Shown: positions 17,401-24,473 of the stretch, piece after piece
Numbering within the stretch: the first letter of the stretch is position 1
Layout: each line of letters starts with the position of its first letter
The notes under the pieces: model-generated
What the model saw: only the letters and a program-made list of their open reading frames with translations
Database searches by the model: none
What the model was told of the DNA's origin: nothing
Source of the DNA: Methylophilus medardicus
GTDB lineage: Bacteria > Pseudomonadota > Gammaproteobacteria > Burkholderiales > Methylophilaceae
Length of the DNA stretch: 64,000 bases
Assembly (NCBI RefSeq): GCF_006363955.1
Contig: NZ_CP040948.1
Location: 1,488,001 to 1,552,000 of the forward strand
Direction: 5' to 3'
Translations under genes and position numbers: made by a program

Positions 17401-20400
17401 GCCTAACCAGCTGGCCTGTACAGGGGCAGGTTTTCTGGCAAAGACGGGTAAACGATTGCCCGAAGTATGCCCAGATAAGTCGATCAATACATCAATCTGG
17501 TCTTTTCTGATCGTGTCAGCCAGTGCGTCATCAGAAAGTGAAGTCACGACACGCCATTGTTTGAAATAAGACTGCATCTCAGCCGTCACCGCGTCCTGCA
17601 AATCGCTATTGGCATAAGCGACCAAATAGAGTGAAGCATCTTGCGCTAGCGCCGGCAATACTGGCAGCAGAAAATGCGCAACCGAGTGCGCGCGCAGATC
17701 GCCGGAGACAAACCCGACCCTTATCGGACGCGCGGTATCCCATGGATTGGTATGTGGCTGCCAATGCGGCTTCAAAGGCGCCTCATATAAGGCGGCATAG
17801 GCGGTATGGGCATCAAACAAGGCTACCTGATTCACCTGTTCGGCATGGGTCATGCAAAACAACATATTGCTAAAGCAATCTGCATACTGTGGTTGCAATT
17901 GCAACGCCTGTTTAAACTGCTGGATCGCCTCCTCAACTGCGCCTAAGTCTTTGAGTACGATCCCTAAATTGTTATAGGCCGCTGCGTAGTCTGCTTTCAA
18001 CGTAATTGCTTGCCTGAACGCATCGGCTGCAAGCGCAAGGTCACCTTGGGCTTTCAGCGTCAAGCCATAATAGCAATGCGCCTCTGCACTGTGTGGGTTC
18101 AATGACAATGCTTGGCTAGCAGCAGAACGCGCATCTTTTTTCTGGATTATCAAAATATCAGCGAGCATTTTCCAGCCACTGAGCCAGTGCGGATATTGCC
18201 CTAATACCGCATGCAATTGGGTTTCCATCTGCGCATAGTGCCCCTGCTCAAACAGCGCCAACAATGCGTTTTGGACTTGGTCGGCAGGCGATGTTGCTAC
18301 TTCAGGTAAGGCTAACTGCCACTCTTGCATCAATGCTTGCAATGCCGCCGTGTGTTGATTTTGACGCAAGCGCTCCGTCACAACTTGCGTGAGTATTGCC
18401 GTTTCTCCATTGGTTTTTAACGCGGTCAGATAGCTGCTTAATAGCTGCCACTGCGCAGGGGCCCATGCAGTCGCTTGTGCGAGTTTAGCCAAGGCTTGTG
18501 CGTGCTGACCCGCTAGCCATTCAATGAGACCAAGATTATGCAAAGCCAAGGCATGCTGCCCATCTACGGCCAGAATCTCCTGATACAACTGCTGCGCGGT
18601 GTGGGTATCCCCTTGTTGTTGCGCTGCGGTGGCCAAATCAAACACTTCTGCCATGGCGTCTTGCAAAGCTGGGTTGTTGGCGGCCACGCTTGCCTTGGTC
18701 GAATGCTGGCTGGGCTCCCATTTGTTGCGATAGCGCAGGTAGGTCTCGCGCCAGCGTGCAGTGCCAAAAGCGCCCCCACTCTGATGCGTCATTCTGACTG
18801 GCCACACACCTAATCTGAGGCCGGCTTTGGTAGCGCTACGGCAAAAATCCAGGTCATAAAAATGAAACTCAAACTGCTGATCAAAGCGCACACCGCTTTG
18901 CAGCAAGGTCTGTTTATGCGCGGCCAAAAATACCCCGTCCATCAGTTGGCATTCGCCAGCGGCATCGCCATAACTCGAGGCTGGGCCAAAAGCATGCTGA
19001 CCATGGGCGACGGTGCCGCGCAAGTATTTGGCATCATCCCAGGTAAAGTTGAGGTCAGTAAAACACCAGCCGGTCTGACCTGCTTGCACCCGTGCATTAC
19101 CGGCAATGCCGATGACATCAAAATGCGTCAATCCCTGCTGGATAGATTGAACAAAGGTGTTTTCATCGAGCCAGACATCATCGTGAATCAGCACTAATAA
19201 TGCTTGGTCTGGGGCGGCGGCGATCGCCTCATTAAACACTTCAGATAAGCCACGGCTGTTTTCATACGCCACCACCGGCAGCAACCGTGGATCTTGTTGC
19301 ATGTGGCGCTTGAGTGAGCGCCCCAGCGCGGATTCACGCCAAAACGCCTCTTCAGTCATGCGCGTCGCACTCACTACCCACACTGGTTGCGCACCGGAAA
19401 AAGCGGCCTGCACTGGCGCGGGTGCCAATCGCTGTGCCGGCTGCAGCCGACTGCGTGTTTGTTGCCAAAGGCCAAACAGGCATTGCTCAAAGTCTTGTGC
19501 GAATTGATCGGCATTCATTAAAGGCGAAGCCAACACTTGCGCGCGTAATTGGGCGCGCAAATGTGCCAGTGCCTCAAGATCATCCGCCAGCGCAATCGCT
19601 TTGCGCACATAGGCATCACGGCTGTTTGCAACCCAATCTTGCAAACCGACACAATCCAAGAAACTAGCGCCTTGACGGGCAATCAGGGTGTCACCGAGCA
19701 GGGTTAGGGTGGGCACGCCCATCCATAAGGCCTCACAAGTGGTCGTGCCACCAGTGAACGGAAAAGTGTCCAGAATCGCATCAATTTGATGATGATTACG
19801 TAAGTATTCTTCACGCGGCACCATGCCAGACAGCGTACAACGTGTGGCCGCAATGCCAAAAAGTGCCAATCGCTCTAATGCCTGTGTGCGCATCAGCGCA
19901 TCATTAAACGCCTTGGATTGCCAAAATAGTTTGGCGGTCGGTAAGGCTTGCAGTATTTCGCCCCAACAAGCCAATACTTCGTCACTGACCTTGCTATAGT
20001 TTTGAAAGCAGCCAAATGTGAGTGCGCCATTGCTGAGGGCTGGTAATGCATTGACCGGCAGCGCGTACGGCGGCGGACTAAAGCACATCCGGGTATGGGG
20101 TAACGACACGACTTGCTCAGTAAACTGTTCTGACACCTTGGCATCCACACTCACCGGATCAGCAATCACATAATCCATCACTGGCAAACCCGTGGTGCCC
20201 CAATAACCCAGCCATGACGCTTGAACCGGCGCTGGCTTATGGGCAAAAATGGGCAAACGCGTCCCGCCAGACAAGCCAGACAAGTCAAGCAGGATATGAA
20301 TACCATCTGCATGAATCTGCTTAGCGGCTTGCGCATCCGTGAGCCCGGCCAGTGAGCGCCATTGGTTGCACACATCTTTGAGCGCATGCGTGAATGCATC

Positions 20401-21954
20401 TTCACGACCATCGGTAGAATAGCCGTAAATCTCAAGACGGCTGGCATCAAAGCTTTGCAGCCACTGTTGCAAGAAATAACCGACTGGATGCGTACGCAAG
20501 TCGGCCGAGACTAGACCCACGCGCAAACGCTGTTCATCCGCATGCACTAGCCAGCGATCAAACGGCGTCACGCCAGCCATCATCGCCTCGCCCAATCGAC
20601 GGGCGTAGTGCAGACTTTCACTGACGGGTAAGGTATTGCTATAACTGTTGGCAAACAACAGATTTCTGAGCGCCATCATGTGGTTAGGCTCAATCTCCAA
20701 CCCTTTTTTCAACAACGCAATTGCGGTGTCTACTTGACCCATATCCAGATAAACATTGGCCAGATTAATATAGCCTGCCATAAAGTCAGGCTTGATCTGG
20801 AGCACTTTCTCTAAACAAGCAATCGACTCGGTAAACCGACCCAGCATGCGTAAACTAATACTATAGTTACTCCACACACTGTGCGACTCTGGCAACTGCT
20901 TGAGCGCCGTTTCAAAATACTGACAAGCCTTGTCATAGGCATTTCTGGCGTTTTCCACCAATCCCAGATTAGCCAGTACATAGGGGGTGTCAGGCGCCAC
21001 CGCCAGCGCTTTGAGACAGTAACTTTCTGCCTCTCCATACAGCTGTTGATTGAGCATTTCGGTGGCCAGATTATTTAATGCTTCTGGACTAAAATCTTGC
21101 ACCTGCATGATTTGGTCTAAACACGACTGGTAATCTCTGGTGCGGTGCGTCACACGATAGAGTTTCGCCAGATTTTTTAGCAAGAACAATTCGTTCGGCT
21201 GGAGTGCCTTGCCTGCTAACAGCCATTGCTCAGCCTCGTCTAAATCACCATGTTGCAGATATAACGCCCCAAGGTGACTGTAAGCCTCCACGTAGTCTTT
21301 TTGCAGCGTAATCACCCGCTCATAGGCTGCAATGGCCTCAGAAGTGTTGCCAAGCTCAGCTAAGGCTACCGCCATATTAAAATAAATCACCGCGTTTTCC
21401 GGCTCATTCGCCGCGGCTTCGCGGTAGTACTGTATGGCTTCTAGCTCTTTACCTGCCTCGTGCAGCAAGGTTGCCAGTTCAAAATTCACACGGCCATCCT
21501 GCTGATGCATGTTCAGGCCACGACGCAACAGCTTTTCAGCCTCCTTGGTCTGCCCGGTTTGCTTAAGCACGCTGGCCCAATTGGCATAGGCTTGGCTGAA
21601 GGCAGGATTTAATTTAAGGGTATGCCGGTAGTATTTAATCGCCTGCGGATACGCTTGCAATTGCGCATACACATTCGCCAAGTTATACAACACCTCAGCG
21701 TCTTTTTTTAGTAGCTTGCTCGCTTGCAAAAAAGCATCAGCCGCGGCATCGAGCGCATGTCGCTGCTGGTAGAGGCTGCCGAGTATTTTCCAAGCAACGC
21801 CCTCTTCAGGAAACGTTTGTGTGATTTTTTGCGCCAGCGTGAGACACGCCTCCCACTCGGCCTGATTCCAGGCTTGCATCATTGCGTGCATCCATTGGCT
21901 ACAATCCTGCGCCGATCCTGCAACCGGCTTTTTGTAGCTTGGCGAGTGTTTCAT
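14446..21954 (-). CDS. Giant modular glycosyltransferase: TPR / SPINDLY x2 / GT-A / methyltransferase / kinase-like tail
   Basis: The 2,502-residue product is built from several enzymes. Residues 15-460 are TPRs. Residues 477-835 are a GT41 (SPINDLY/O-GlcNAc transferase) catalytic region (LRVGLVSADLRTHPVGYF, then FGCFQNYSKVSDEVL). Residues 853-1090 look like a GT-A glycosyltransferase, with HDD at 924-926. TPRs follow from about 1094 to 1400, then a second GT41 region at 1411-1775 (IRVGFVSGDLRAHSVAHF). A third TPR unit is at 1813-1905 and a SAM methyltransferase at about 1990-2210 (KVLELGAGCGAITRFLG at 2024). The tail has a kinase-like loop, DATPTN at 2383-2388 and FDLEWD near 2398. GT41 enzymes O-glycosylate Ser/Thr of proteins. 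Given the neighbours, I infer a glycan-building and protein-transfer enzyme, perhaps for flagellin. ATG at 21954 is preferred over an in-frame TTG 15 bases upstream; neither has a strong ribosome-binding site. Confidence 0.85.
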   Translation of the reverse strand: MKHSPSYKKPVAGSAQDCSQWMHAMMQAWNQAEWEACLTLAQKITQTFPEEGVAWKILGSLYQQRHALDAAADAFLQASKLLKKDAEVLYNLANVYAQLQAYPQAIKYYRHTLKLNPAFSQAYANWASVLKQTGQTKEAEKLLRRGLNMHQQDGRVNFELATLLHEAGKELEAIQYYREAAANEPENAVIYFNMAVALAELGNTSEAIAAYERVITLQKDYVEAYSHLGALYLQHGDLDEAEQWLLAGKALQPNELFLLKNLAKLYRVTHRTRDYQSCLDQIMQVQDFSPEALNNLATEMLNQQLYGEAESYCLKALAVAPDTPYVLANLGLVENARNAYDKACQYFETALKQLPESHSVWSNYSISLRMLGRFTESIACLEKVLQIKPDFMAGYINLANVYLDMGQVDTAIALLKKGLEIEPNHMMALRNLLFANSYSNTLPVSESLHYARRLGEAMMAGVTPFDRWLVHADEQRLRVGLVSADLRTHPVGYFLQQWLQSFDASRLEIYGYSTDGREDAFTHALKDVCNQWRSLAGLTDAQAAKQIHADGIHILLDLSGLSGGTRLPIFAHKPAPVQASWLGYWGTTGLPVMDYVIADPVSVDAKVSEQFTEQVVSLPHTRMCFSPPPYALPVNALPALSNGALTFGCFQNYSKVSDEVLACWGEILQALPTAKLFWQSKAFNDALMRTQALERLALFGIAATRCTLSGMVPREEYLRNHHQIDAILDTFPFTGGTTTCEALWMGVPTLTLLGDTLIARQGASFLDCVGLQDWVANSRDAYVRKAIALADDLEALAHLRAQLRAQVLASPLMNADQFAQDFEQCLFGLWQQTRSRLQPAQRLAPAPVQAAFSGAQPVWVVSATRMTEEAFWRESALGRSLKRHMQQDPRLLPVVAYENSRGLSEVFNEAIAAAPDQALLVLIHDDVWLDENTFVQSIQQGLTHFDVIGIAGNARVQAGQTGWCFTDLNFTWDDAKYLRGTVAHGQHAFGPASSYGDAAGECQLMDGVFLAAHKQTLLQSGVRFDQQFEFHFYDLDFCRSATKAGLRLGVWPVRMTHQSGGAFGTARWRETYLRYRNKWEPSQHSTKASVAANNPALQDAMAEVFDLATAAQQQGDTHTAQQLYQEILAVDGQHALALHNLGLIEWLAGQHAQALAKLAQATAWAPAQWQLLSSYLTALKTNGETAILTQVVTERLRQNQHTAALQALMQEWQLALPEVATSPADQVQNALLALFEQGHYAQMETQLHAVLGQYPHWLSGWKMLADILIIQKKDARSAASQALSLNPHSAEAHCYYGLTLKAQGDLALAADAFRQAITLKADYAAAYNNLGIVLKDLGAVEEAIQQFKQALQLQPQYADCFSNMLFCMTHAEQVNQVALFDAHTAYAALYEAPLKPHWQPHTNPWDTARPIRVGFVSGDLRAHSVAHFLLPVLPALAQDASLYLVAYANSDLQDAVTAEMQSYFKQWRVVTSLSDDALADTIRKDQIDVLIDLSGHTSGNRLPVFARKPAPVQASWLGYLNTTGLTAMDYYLADSTMLPAPAGEQAFTEQLVQLPINAPFVPDAQAPAVNALPALVNGYVTFGCFNRPNKITQATVNQWAAVMQASPGSRMVLGGMAENASVAHLQQWFSQAGIRADRLSFYPRTQMRDYLQQYHLVDICLDTFPSNGVTTTAHALWMGVPTLCVAGDRLASRGAMALMQHLGLSEWVASSPQHYLQQAQQVLADLEGLAGLRAQLRTRFAQSPLAAATPFAHTLSQALRQMWQRWCQGQAPVGFALPSYTLQAPSVAPVATEPFDKGLSMNTTLNPSAAPANALQDSIAEVFQLALQMQEKGDFSQAMQFYQEILRIDSKHAPTYFQLGLLAKQAGKAEEVLPLLEQAVILAPSQADYWQAYVQALAFTAPLSEVLEVIHFARQNGLAAADAAALQQQFSQPLVSAAEGVKKGPYIYRAQDNFYQRAQTEAFAYQDVGNAEQRLYDMIRQSSDKSVFSSELSAKATDWPSYYHLTSQRANLLRPFADKIAGGKVLELGAGCGAITRFLGELGGEVVALEGSPNRARVIGQRCADLKNVTIFSDLIQAFETEEKFDVVTLIGVLEYAQVYVKEPDPLRYLLQVAKSFLKEDGMLIVAIENQLGLKYFCGAPEDHMGQAMYGINDSYSHNTPITFGRVELDALIRSVGFETTELYVPLPDYKTPVSVIYPEGFNQAHRAAGWDVGALAAGSVVHDRQSPRHPTFSLENAWQVIARNNLVEDVANSFMFVAYPQPQSNKLHPEVLAAHYGCQRQAVFSKETQFVSTAEGLTTRTRNTGETAQLLQADWEHAPYHGGQLWMDKLTQLMNRPSWRMEDLAAWAAPWLQGLESAAQTGGKTLPEFAGFSALLPSQYFDATPTNFVMDSAGQGHFFDLEWDFAIPLPVAFVALRGLFLTLHRVRSCAKPHASTPTNLGSLTLAVLEHNGYHYRDDQLQAFISVFNRLQNMTQGSPEHVVNGLTAEFTRAVLPVRQLFT

Positions 21955-22104
21955 AACAGAGAATTCCAAAAAATTTCTCTTATTATTCTAAACTTGCCAC
22001 GGTTTGCATCGTTTAAAAAAAGCGGCAAACATAGGTCATCTTATGTCTTCGCCCGATACATGGACGCAGCGCACTCAACGCAACGCCTTATAGAATATAG
22101 ACTC

Positions 22105-22125
22105 ATGGGGTTAGACCCCATTTTT
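22105..22125 (+). repeat. Small GC hairpin followed by T run
   Basis: ATGGGGT (22105-22111) and ACCCCAT (22115-22121) form a 7-bp stem with a three-base loop followed by five T. From memory, short hairpins of the type GGGGT-TAG/CAG-ACCCC recur in many proteobacterial intergenic regions, often near mobile elements. No gene on this strand needs a terminator here. Confidence 0.4.
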
Positions 22126-22196
22126 ACTGGAACCCACCGGATACACCCTGGCCTTTAAGAAACCGTAAAATCAGCCGTAATGTTCACCCAATAAAA

Positions 22197-22219
22197 AACC
22201 TCCGAGGTCATCGGAGGTT
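22197..22219 (-). terminator. Terminator of the small HTH gene
   Basis: Arms AACCTCCGA (22197-22205) and TCGGAGGTT (22211-22219) form a perfect 9-bp stem, followed on the minus strand by a run of T. It starts three bases after the stop codon of the HTH gene. Confidence 0.9.
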
Positions 22220-22222
22220 GTT

Positions 22223-22471
22223 TTATGCAACGTGCTCTTGGGCAAGCGGAATGTCCGGCTCCCAGCGTACCAGCGTATCTAAATCACATTGCAAATAAGC
22301 ACACAATTTGTTCAGATGGTCTGTACTGGCATTATAAGTACGATCTTTTAACATGCGATGCAAGGTCATGCGGCTGATACCGCTGGCGTCTGCAATTTCA
22401 GTAATGGTGATGGTTCTGCCCCACTCCATTTGTTTTTTCAAAATAACGGTCTTTAATTCTACGTAAATCAC
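22223..22471 (-). CDS. Small XRE/Cro-type helix-turn-helix regulator
   Basis: This 82-residue protein is one DNA-binding domain. The stretch TITEIADASGISRMTLHRML at about 20-39 is a classic helix-turn-helix, and STDHLNKLCAYLQCDLDTLV follows as in the XRE family. It starts with GTG at 22471, preceded by AGGAAG at good spacing. It has its own terminator and no adjacent toxin gene or prophage genes on the same strand, so it looks like a free-standing regulator. Its target is unknown. The Rmf-like gene and the giant glycosyltransferase gene are its nearest neighbours. Confidence 0.82.
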   Translation of the reverse strand: MIYVELKTVILKKQMEWGRTITITEIADASGISRMTLHRMLKDRTYNASTDHLNKLCAYLQCDLDTLVRWEPDIPLAQEHVA

Positions 22472-22812
22472 ACAACTTCCTGACTTCTAGGGTGTTACTT
22501 TAATATCAATAGCACTGCAGCGAGCATTTCTAACAGGTCTACACAGCATTCGTGCCTTGCATGGACATTCACTTCTGTGAAAAAAATCCCCATTGCTTGA
22601 CTACCATTTCAACATTATACAATTTTATATAGTGTTTAATATCAGTGAAATGACGCACAGCGGCTTAGGTAAGTGAGCAAGGATGAAATGCAAGGATATG
22701 AAAAACTCTGAATGATTCTATTAATAGCCGGTCTGGGCTATTGGCATGATCAAACAATCTAGATAATAATCAATACATTATCAAAAATATAACAAAATAC
22801 ATGGGGTGAGAC
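22472..22812. other. AT-rich intergenic region
   Basis: This 341-bp gap lies between the divergent HTH regulator and the Rmf-like gene. It is AT-rich and presumably carries the promoters of both. I see no ORF with a plausible start, no repeat and no strong hairpin in it. Confidence 0.4.
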
Positions 22813-23010
22813 ATGGGAATACTCAACAACTATTTTTATTTATTTAATCGCACCAAAACCACTTCAAAAACAAGCGATGATGCGCAGTTGCAAATCTGCT
22901 ACGACGAAGGCTTTAACGCTTCGGCATCTGGCCTCAAGCATACCGAGAACCCGTATCAAGAAGGTAGCGAACAAGCGCAAGCTTGGAGCCGCGGCTTCTG
23001 GGTGTGGTAA
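22813..23010 (+). CDS. Ribosome modulation factor/CrpP-like small protein
   Basis: The 65-residue product has the pattern of the Rmf family in its second half. CYDEGFNASASGLKH is followed by NPYQEGSEQAQAWSRGFWVW. This matches the general form G-x-x-A-x-x-G, N/C-P-Y, then W-x-x-G-[FWY] known from Rmf and CrpP. Rmf binds 70S ribosomes and forms inactive 100S dimers in slow growth; CrpP-like proteins have the same fold. The N-terminal 25 residues are not Rmf-like. GGTGAG lies a few bases before the ATG. The gene stands alone with 340 bp of AT-rich DNA upstream. Which of the two roles applies, if either, is not clear. Confidence 0.6.
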   Translation: MGILNNYFYLFNRTKTTSKTSDDAQLQICYDEGFNASASGLKHTENPYQEGSEQAQAWSRGFWVW

Positions 23011-23022
23011 ACACCCTGCGCG

Positions 23023-23946
23023 CTAAAATCGTCGCTTGTCCGCCAACATCAACGCGCCACTTTTAGATAAGGCATGCGCGAGCTCTGGCGGTGTGTGTTG
23101 GCCTTTGCGTGCGCCGTAAATGTGTGAATAGGCCCAAGTAAATTCAGCACCCATTAAGAATATCTGTGCCGAGTAATAGGTCCAAATCAGCAGTGCCAAC
23201 AGTGACCCCGCAGGCCCATAGCCACTGGCGAATGCGCTGCGGCCAATATAAATCCCAATCACCCATTTACCAATGGTAAACAATGCCGCCGTAATGGCTG
23301 AGCCGATCCAGACCTCACTCCAGCGAATATTCACCCTAGGCATAATTTTGTAAATCATCGCGAACATGCCGGTCGCCAATAAAAATCCAAACGCAAAGTT
23401 CACGATATCTGCAATTACCAGCCACTTGGTAAACATGGGCGACCACCACTTATTCATGCCTGACAGGCCGGCACTAAACAGCAATGAAACCATCAGCAGA
23501 AATCCAATCCCTAAAATCAGACCAAACGATAAAATCCTGACCCGGATCAAGTTCACAATGCCACGGTTTACCTGTGCAGGCACCCGCCACACTCGATCAA
23601 GGGCACTCTGTAGCTCGCCAAACACCGTGGTCGCCCCCACCAATAGCAAGACCACTCCAATCACCGTCGCCGCAATGCCCTCCGTCGGTTGCCGTGTGCT
23701 CTCCAGGAGACTTTGCACCACTACCGCCCCCTGCTCGCCGACCAGATTGGTCAGCTGACCATAGATCTCTCCGCGTGCCGCCTCCTGACCAAAAATCATG
23801 CCTGCGATCGAAATCACAATCAGCAACAAGGGTGCGATTGAAAACATCGTATAGTAAGCCAACGCCGCGCCCATACTTTGCGCCTCATCATCATTCCATG
23901 CCGTGAAAGCCGTTTTGCTGAGTATCCAAATATCTTTGATCGTCAT
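23023..23946 (-). CDS. YihY/BrkB-family inner-membrane protein
   Basis: This roughly 307-residue membrane protein belongs to the YihY/virulence-factor-BrkB family. It has a conserved early segment, MGAALAYYTMFSIAPLLLIV, then several hydrophobic segments, TTVFGELQSALDRVWRVPA and, toward the end, a YGPAGSLLALLIWTYYSAQI motif. The family was once mis-annotated as RNase BN and its transport role is still uncertain. The frame is open 27 codons further upstream. I prefer the ATG at 23946 (MTIKDIW) because conservation starts there, although its ribosome-binding site is weak. The gene is on its own, end to end with the Rmf-like gene. Confidence 0.85.
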   Translation of the reverse strand: MTIKDIWILSKTAFTAWNDDEAQSMGAALAYYTMFSIAPLLLIVISIAGMIFGQEAARGEIYGQLTNLVGEQGAVVVQSLLESTRQPTEGIAATVIGVVLLLVGATTVFGELQSALDRVWRVPAQVNRGIVNLIRVRILSFGLILGIGFLLMVSLLFSAGLSGMNKWWSPMFTKWLVIADIVNFAFGFLLATGMFAMIYKIMPRVNIRWSEVWIGSAITAALFTIGKWVIGIYIGRSAFASGYGPAGSLLALLIWTYYSAQIFLMGAEFTWAYSHIYGARKGQHTPPELAHALSKSGALMLADKRRF

Positions 23947-24155
23947 ATGCGTTAAATGTGTCAGCCAAGGCGGGGGAAAATAAACAATGAGCATAACGAA
24001 GAACCGCCTGCCTGCACCATCAGCCAAGTCTGCAAATTGCTGTCAGAAAGCTCTGACGCATGCGTTTTAGGTATCCAATATAAGCTGCAAATAAGACCGC
24101 TTTAACCAGCCGTATTGGCCATTAGCGACCTTCTGAACAGTGTTACCATGCACGT

Positions 24156-24335
24156 GTGTTGATCTTGGGTATCGTGATTTCATTGCTTGCCTACTACCTC
24201 GCACTGAGGTGGAGCGATCACCTGCTCACCAGCCACAACATAGAACTGCCTGCCTTCACAAGCTGGTTAGTGCGTAATACATTTGCGTTTATTGTTTCTA
24301 CTGTGGTCGCAATGCCCTTCCCTTCAATCTTATAA
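24156..24335 (+). other. Possible small membrane ORF or gene remnant
   Basis: A GTG-initiated frame of 59 codons encodes a hydrophobic peptide starting VLILGIVISLLAYYLALRW, with a second hydrophobic part before its stop. I see no good ribosome-binding site. It may be the decayed N-terminus of a membrane protein. The rest of the 24028-24473 gap shows no other coding sign. Confidence 0.25.
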
Positions 24336-24473
24336 ATAAACATCACAATCAGCAGCAGATCGACCGCTTGTAATACATATTGTCCAGGTGTGATTCAATC
24401 CATGCGAATTGCCTATCCGCAAACTGCTGATGATAGAAACAACCGCATCATTATTCGCTTTAGCATGTCTATG

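Noticed and set aside
14600-20450. Many ORFs of 60-130 codons on both strands within the giant gene
   Set aside because: All overlap the intact reading frame with its recognisable domains, and none has a start site or protein features of its own.
14446-21954. Giant gene considered as an NRPS/PKS or large adhesin
   Set aside because: There are no adenylation, ketosynthase or carrier motifs and no signal peptide; the repeats are TPRs and the catalytic parts are glycosyltransferase and methyltransferase domains.
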